Shown: piece after piece, positions 58,210-64,000 of the stretch
Layout of the letters: each line of letters opens with the position of its first letter
Position numbering within the stretch: position 1 is the stretch's first letter
Assembly (NCBI GenBank): GCA_031841125.1
Contig: CM063114.1
Coordinates: 57,930,955-57,994,954, forward strand
Source of the DNA: Acanthococcus lagerstroemiae
Lineage: Eukaryota; Arthropoda; Insecta; Hemiptera; Eriococcidae
DNA length: 64,000 nt
Direction of reading: 5' to 3'
Notes under the pieces: model-generated
Told to the model about the DNA's origin: nothing
Databases searched by the model: none
Seen by the model: the letters and a program-made list of their open reading frames with translations, nothing else
Position numbers and translations under genes: made by a program

Positions 58210-59590
58210 GAATCATGTCCTTTATCGGATAGTAATTTTGGTGGCAGGCATCAAACGCATTCCATAATTTGTGGCATGCAACTGAAGAAGACTCAATGGC
58301 CCTGGTGCAGGCTAGGATCCGCTGTTTTAGTATTCACGCGCGTATTTATAACGCAGAACTGACGTTCTCGACGAATTTTAAATGTGGTCTCCCATGACAA
58401 GAGTTCATTTTCGTCGGGTACCGCGAGAAAAAAGTAAATATGATATGTTGCAATAACACGCATTTGAAATTCGAAACGAAGGTAGTTCGAGGAGCTTCGC
58501 ACCGAATTCCAGACCAAATGTGTTGCGATAACAATCGCATGCAGAAACATTTTGTTTCAATGTTTTTTATCGGTTCAAAAGTCCCCTTGCCTCTCGGCTC
58601 ATTAGAATATTCCACTTTTTCACTTCGATTATGTTCAACAGCTAAACGCGGACCACTATATGACGTTAAGATATTTTCGCTTTAAAAATTCTTCGTTTTA
58701 TGTAGTATCTTTTTAATGTATCACAAAAGTTGAACGTATATAAGCGTGATAATCGAATAATTTACAAACTTGAAGATTAAAAACAAAGACAATTCCGACG
58801 GCGTAATAAAATGTATGAATAAGAAAAAGACGGAAGAGGGAAATATGCAGCAGAACGATGTAAAAAAAAAAAAAAGTAGAAGAAAGAAAAGAAATATATA
58901 AATAAATAAAAAGCGAGTTGGATTGGTCGTTAAAAACGATTTTAACCAAGCGGCAATATTGGCCTCTGGTGGTACACACAAATAGGCTACGAATACTAGT
59001 ACACGTTAAAAGAAGATAGATATATAGTAAATGACACTCTGAATATTTTAACAAGAGAGCTTGAATTTCTCGTTTTAATTTAAGATTTATCTAACAAGTT
59101 CAATACACCGTACGAAAATAGTACCCAAATAAAAGCGGATTCACAATTTTAAGACAGAAAATGCCTTTTTCGTGGATAGTGGTGTACGTGGGCACGCGGT
59201 TACTGATGGAACGAGCTGAAGAAGTTGGCTCCATAGGCGAGTGAATTTCGTGTTATCGGTGCGGAATATTTTTCGAATTTTGGTCATCATCGAATGATGA
59301 ACTTGCGAAGCTGGCGATTCTTTTTCAACCAGTGATTCGCTTACGGTGTCAGTCTCGAAGTTTAATTTGGCGAAAAACGATATATTGAGGAAAGTGGCAC
59401 CGTCTGTTCCACTAGCCTCGTGATTCGAGCTCCCAAGTATGCAGAAACATGGTGGGAATTTCACTCGAAGACCATTACGCCGTGTTTCCGATTCGTGTGT
59501 CTATCCGAATAACGCTCTAGGTGGGTAGTTGCATACTTTGCACCGTATTTCGAACAGAATGATGGTCACTGGTTTTCCTCGCGTTCTCTA
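58210..59590. other. Unassigned, mostly unique sequence
   Basis: Minus-strand ORF 59,141-59,464 (107 codons, GTG start) gives a protein-like sequence (Ser/Thr-rich with KIRKIFRTDNTKFTRLWSQL), but no ATG, splice support or family was found. Remaining ORFs are Phe-rich and AT-driven. Confidence 0.3.
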
Positions 59591-59593
59591 GCG

Positions 59594-61088
59594 GGGTTGG
59601 CATTATTTACAACATGTAAAATGATTTATTTTACATTTTACGAAAAATTCGTGTAGAATGGATGTAAAATGGCGAAAAAACCAAAATATTGTGATCAAGC
59701 TGCAGCCGAACCCACTGATGAAGTATGAACAGAGAAAGATGGTACACGAATTTTTAATTCAAGAATTAAATGTCAGTAGCCTATCAGATCTGGAAGAATT
59801 TTGAAATAAGAAGGGAATTTTTGCCAAATTCTCCGAAAAATGTGTTGATGATACCATCGTATCGTCTTTTGGTATAATGTTGAACATGGGCGCCGAAGTT
59901 TATAAAGCCCATATGGAGCGAGATGAAATTTTGAAAGTTGATTTCATACTTTTTTTGTAAAAGTAGTAAAAAAATCTATTTTTACTCTGGTTAGTTTTAT
60001 TGGTTTTGTGTATTTATTTTTTCATATGGAGCAACGCTCTCCCACGTGGAGTAACTGTTCCTCGCTCCATGTGGATTCGGTGCCAATGATGTTGAACTCC
60101 ACTACCCCGAACTAGCCAAACTGCCTTGAAATTGAGCTTAATTCCTCCCTCCACTGGTCAGTTGGAGAGAGTTTCTTCCAATTAGTCATTCGTTCATTCA
60201 AATTTGAGAAATCGCTCATCGTTTGCGAACTCCAACAAACTCATCCATGTGAACGCGGTACAAATTGCTAATACCATAAATTCCGATACATTTTAACTTG
60301 AATTTTTTCTTGAATGGAATTTAGAAAAATTATTAATTAGGTATTATTTCTTAATAATTTTTTTTCTTTGAAGATTTTTGATATTCAGTTTAAATTTTAA
60401 AAAGTTTGGTGAAAATGTGGAATTTTTTGGCCTGAATTGCTCGTTTTTCTTTTCTAAATTGTTTCATACTTGTCTTTTTTAATCACTTTCATAATAAAAT
60501 TATTTATTTATTTTTTATCAGTGTAGGTCCCCTCAATAGCGTTAGCCAGTTACAGAGAGGAACATTAACATAATTACTAATAACAATATTTCTACGTGTT
60601 ACTTAAATCTATAAGGTGAGCAAATACCAGGGGGAAAAACACGAAATGTCCTGTAATCAGTCCTTAGACACCCTCAACCCCCACTGCACCCATTCACCAG
60701 CCATATTAACTTGGGTATATTGAATATATCTTCCTCTACACACTCTGCGAGAAAAGCATTTGTTGTTCTCATAATGTTGTTTAGGAGAGACAATTTATGT
60801 ATAAAACGTTCCACTTTCTTATGAATTACCTATCGTGAATTTGAGGACGATAAAATAATTATAAAATTGAATGATGAAGAAGACGACAATTTTTGACTGT
60901 AGTTCCAGTTGTGTGCAAGTTTCAAATTTTAATTGAAAAATTGAGTTTCCGTTGTTGTTTTTTTTCGCTTATTTTGACTCATTTTACATTCATTTTAAAT
61001 GTTACGTGTAAAATATGAAAAACTATTTTGCAACAACTATTTCACATTTATAAAATGAGCATTTAAAATGTATTTTACCTGCCAACCC
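59594..61088. mobile_element. ~1.5-kb element with GGGTTGGCA ends
   Basis: GGGTTGGCA at the left and TGCCAACCC at the right. Both continue inward with TGTAAAATG / CATTTTA-type sequence. The interior holds decayed open sequence near 59,650-59,940 with many stops and a T-rich right half. No TSD identified. Possibly hAT-like (CAGGGTTGGCA). Confidence 0.5.
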
Positions 61089-61616
61089 TGTTTTCGAGCC
61101 CATCGAAAGCAACTCCAGGGTGTCTACCGGTCCTGAAAGTTCCGGAAAACCCGGGAAAGTCCCGGAGGCTAAAAATAGGTCCTAGAGCCCTGGGAAAGTC
61201 CCGGAATTCACTTAACTATTGCCCAAGGTCCCATAATCTTGTTCAAATGTTGGACACAATTTTTTCCCCAAAGCTTGAACTGGTTCCCCTATACAAGGAG
61301 ACTGCTTTGTGCATAGTCCCAATCGATAACGACTAGAAATATTTATAAACAATGTGAATTTCTAAGAATTTGAAACAATAATTTTTCAAAGTTAACTTTA
61401 GTGAACTCAAACGGATTTTATGCAAACTTCTGATAATGCGAACGAATTTTTTTTTCGAACTTTGAACATTGAACGATGCGAACGAATTTTGTGCAAACGT
61501 GCTTATCTCTAATAACGACCATGTGTGCCCTCGCGTGAGTGTGAGTAAGGTGACACTGCCGTTGAAATTTTTCATAATGAACTGATCGATCAATCTATTA
61601 GCGACTGAGAAAATAG

Positions 61617-62056
61617 GAGGGGTGTTCAATAAAGATTCGGACGACCTTTATAAAAATGTATACATCCGATTCGGTTTCCGTTCAGTATACTCTTCTCCAA
61701 GCAGAGGCATAACGTGCTCAACATGATTGGGGGGGGGGGGGAGCAATCCATTAGAGAAAATTTAGCTTAAATTATTACCGTGGTAGATAAAAAAGGATAT
61801 CCTTTCATTATAACTTGATGTAAAAATATTGGGAGAGGCACGTGCTTCCCTGTGCCCCTCCCCCCAACGCTACGCCACTGTCTCCAAGTCGAATACACTT
61901 GGCCAACCTTTCCTGCCATTTCTGGAACACTTGCTGGATCCCCCCGCCCCCTTCGACATCCCTTTAAAAATCTGTGACACGAATCGACGTCCTTTCAGGT
62001 CCTTTTTCGCGGTGGGATATAGGTAGAAGTCGCTCGGGGCCTGGTTCGGCAAGAAG
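61617..62056 (-). pseudogene. mariner transposase C-terminal remnant
   Basis: Minus-strand LPNQAPSDFYLYPTAKKDLK and GRRFVSQIF correspond to the mariner block around the last catalytic Asp (LAPSDF.LFP.LK..L.GRRF). Downstream, GWPSVFDLE is cut by a MITE and coding resumes with GEEYTERKPNRMYTFL, as in the mariner C-terminus. The sequence then ends near GAATCTTTATTGAACACC. Stops and truncation make it non-functional. Confidence 0.75.
61702..61880. mobile_element. 179-bp hAT-type MITE with perfect 8-bp TSD
   Basis: CAGAGGCATAACG at the left, CGCTACGCCACTG at the right. TCTCCAAG flanks it exactly (61,694-61,701 and 61,881-61,888). Same end family as the 11,858 element. It lies in the mariner remnant. 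Confidence 0.9.
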
Positions 62057-62299
62057 GGGGATCACCTGTATGTTCAAATGAAATTAAAGTTCTTTACTGA
62101 ATTATTGCATTAAATCATTGGAATTGAAAGTACGTGCTTGTATTTGAAGGGTGATAGGACTATACAGTAGAAGAATACAGGTAACACGGTTGTGCATATT
62201 GTGCAAAATATGGTATTTTTTGCACCCAAATTGTTCAGGGAAGTGTCTTACAAAGTCCCGAAATTCCAAAACTGAATTCTGGTAGACACCCTGGACGCG

Positions 62300-63000
62300 T
62301 CTTTTAAGTCATTTTTTGATGTTTTTCAGTTTGTGGCTGTTGGCTGGTTTCAGTGTCTTACACAGTTTCGGATTGTTTGCAAGTTTTGGGCTGTTCAACA
62401 ATTTTGGGCTGTTTTTCAGTCATAAGTTGTTCGTTTATTTCGGTTAGTTTCACTTTCTTCACATTTTGGAATTATGTTCGTTAATTTTGGGTTGTTGGTC
62501 AATTTTAGTTCGGTCACACTTTTGGGTTTCTTGTAAATTTTAAAATTAGTCAATGTCAGAAGTTCTTCTTGAGTTTTGAACTATTTGACAGTTATGGAGT
62601 GTTTTGTCAGTCTTGATTGTTTTTTCAATTTTGGATATTTGTTGATAGTGACTTTTAGTTCCCTTTATGTGTTTTTTTCTTCTTTTTTTTTTTTTTTTTC
62701 TTAAGTAGACTGTTTCAAATATTCGGGCTGTTTTTCAGTTGTGAGGTGTTCATTGGTTTTAGACTGTTGGTTAGTTTCAGGGGTTTTTTTTTCACTCTTT
62801 AGGGTTGTGGGTTAATTTTGGACTGTTCGTCAGTTTCAGTTCTATCGCACAGTTTTGGGCCATTTATAAATTTTAGAATTGGTTGATGTCAGATATTTTT
62901 TTGCTTAAGTTTTGAACTACTTGTAGGACATAAATTAGCATGCGAAGTAGTGTCACGCAGTTGAGTACGATTGTGCCACATGCTACATTTTACAATCTCC
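62300..63000. repeat. Degenerate TTTTGGGCTGTT minisatellite
   Basis: Loose ~22-25 bp units such as TTTTGGGCTGTTGGTCAGTT and variants, with a poly-T tract near 62,680. Equivalent to 12,220-12,800 in style. Confidence 0.6.
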
Positions 63001-63157
63001 CTCCTTTTTCAGAATATTTTTCTACACCAGTGCAGCCAAATACTTTTTTATACCCCCTCCCGTCACAGTTCTGATGTAGGTATGCCACTGATTGAAATTA
63101 TTAGTGCCACCCAGCGAAAATCTCTTATAATAGGTATGCTCTGACAATTTAGAAGTT

Positions 63158-63388
63158 CCCGATGCCAAAATTCCACCGGTTACCCGGGTAACTAAAGGGG
63201 AATAAAAGTAATCTGAGGGTAACTAATTGGTAACTTTTCCACTGCGGGTAACTAATTGCGTAGTATCCCACCAGTTACCCGGGTGACTAAAGGGAAACAA
63301 GGGTAATCTGTGGGTAACCCGAGGGTAACAAATGGGTAACTTTTCCGCGGGTAACTGGGTAACTAGAGAGTAACTGATTGCGCATCGG
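63158..63388. mobile_element. GGGTAAC-rich element, dimeric copy
   Basis: Starts CCCGATGCC and ends TTGCGCATCGG. It has two internal GTTACCCGGGT(A/G)AC starts (63,178 and 63,275) and many GGGTAAC motifs. It appears to be two head-to-tail copies of the 39,109 element. Confidence 0.7.
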
Positions 63389-63389
63389 A

Positions 63390-63960
63390 TTATGGGGTGG
63401 TTCGTCAATCTTAACTGTTTTTCCAATTTGGGATATTTGTTGATAGTGACTGTTGGCTCCTTTTAAATTTTAAATATTCAGACTGTCTCTCAATTTGTGA
63501 GGTGTTCATTGATTTTAGACGGTTGGTCAGTTGCAGTTTTTTTTCTTCACACTTTAGGGTTGCTGTCAAGTGTTGGGCTGTTGATCAGTTTCAGTTCCCA
63601 TAGTTTTGGGCCATTTGTAAATTTCAGAATTGGTCAATTTCAAATTTTTTTTCTTATTTTTTTATTTTATTTGCGGCTTGGAATAGACAATTGTGTATGT
63701 GTGAGTTACTTATTATACTTAGGTGAACCATCGTCTATTCCGCCCATCTTTGGGTATAGACATCTGTTGCATTCTACCAGAGTCTCCTGTCGAGGGCATC
63801 TCGCTAGTCCAGTGAGGTCTGATATACCTCACAATCTCGTCTATCCTTTTTTTTCCTTAAGTTTTGGACTATTTGACGGTTATGGGCTGGTTTGTCAGTT
63901 TGGATTGTTTTTCAATTTTGGGATATTCGTTGATTGTGACTGGTAGTCCCGTTCATATCG
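63390..63960. repeat. Degenerate minisatellite with embedded dispersed repeat
   Basis: Same T/G-rich unit style as 62,300-63,000. It is interrupted at about 63,720-63,850 by CCGCCCATCTTTGGGTATAG .. CTCGTCTATCC, related to 11,290-11,605. The 149-codon plus-strand ORF (63,497-63,946) is compositional. Confidence 0.55.
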
Positions 63961-64000
63961 GAGAGTGTTGTACCTAGGTCAAAAGAAAAATTGTATTTTC

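Larger units (their letters stand above)
61116..62293. mobile_element. 1.18-kb element with CAGGGTGTCTACC ends
   Basis: CAGGGTGTCTACCGGTCCTG at the left and GAATTCTGGTAGACACCCTG at the right are inverted. CAGGG ends and size suggest an hAT-type element, but the 8-bp flanks do not match. The interior carries a mariner remnant, itself interrupted. Confidence 0.6.

Noticed and set aside
63497..63946. 149-codon ORF, Phe/Leu/Gly-rich
   Set aside because: It runs through degenerate minisatellite units and an embedded dispersed repeat; low complexity, no domain.

Overview
This window looks like animal nuclear DNA, most likely from an insect and possibly a sap-feeding hemipteran. The evidence is spliced genes with GT-AG introns, AT-rich spacers full of simple repeats, RTE-type LINEs, a tRNA-derived SINE, and hAT, mariner and MULE DNA transposons. 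The species guess is weak; 'animal' is secure. No bacterial operons, CRISPR arrays, rRNA genes or functional tRNA genes were seen.

Gene content is low. I could assemble two spliced host genes, both on the minus strand, by joining exons with matching phase. (1) 36,697-45,999 encodes an SLC17-family (sialin / inorganic-phosphate-cotransporter-like) major facilitator protein in ten coding exons. It carries an unusual ~170-residue N-terminal extension and altered residues in the TM4 signature. (2) 47,730-49,199 holds three phase-compatible exons forming the C-terminal ~197 residues of a protein I do not recognise. A lone candidate exon on the plus strand (50,773-50,897) is much weaker.

The rest is mobile-element sediment, often nested. 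1-12.8 kb: a MULE with a FLYWCH finger and a nearly intact DDE transposase split by one TAG; a ~450-bp fold-back; an RTE LINE cut by a hAT copy that itself carries a MITE; and an hAT-type MITE. 14.5-26.8 kb: a TC/TA microsatellite, a strongly purine-rich block and its pyrimidine-rich inverted counterpart 7-9 kb away, a TA-flanked element, a 53-bp x 12 minisatellite born from LINE coding sequence, and a LINE whose endonuclease and reverse transcriptase are separated by 2.1 kb of the pyrimidine-rich block. 26.9-36.1 kb: more hAT/MITE composites, a 2.5-kb element with 33-bp inverted ends, and fold-backs. Several MITEs and a SINE sit in the SLC17 introns. 51.8-64 kb: a SINE with a perfect 11-bp target duplication, a second hAT/MITE composite, convergent LINE tails, a LINE split by a tRNA-like repeat, a mariner remnant split by a MITE inside a larger inverted-end element, and degenerate minisatellites.

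The genes do not form a pathway. The main story is layered insertion: LINEs hit by hAT elements, hATs hit by an 8-bp-TSD MITE, and a mariner hit by another MITE. I found no convincing new multi-gene system. The most notable items are the extended SLC17 transporter, the MITE landing in the hAT zinc-finger motif, the LINE-derived minisatellite, the long fold-back and the mirrored purine/pyrimidine arms.
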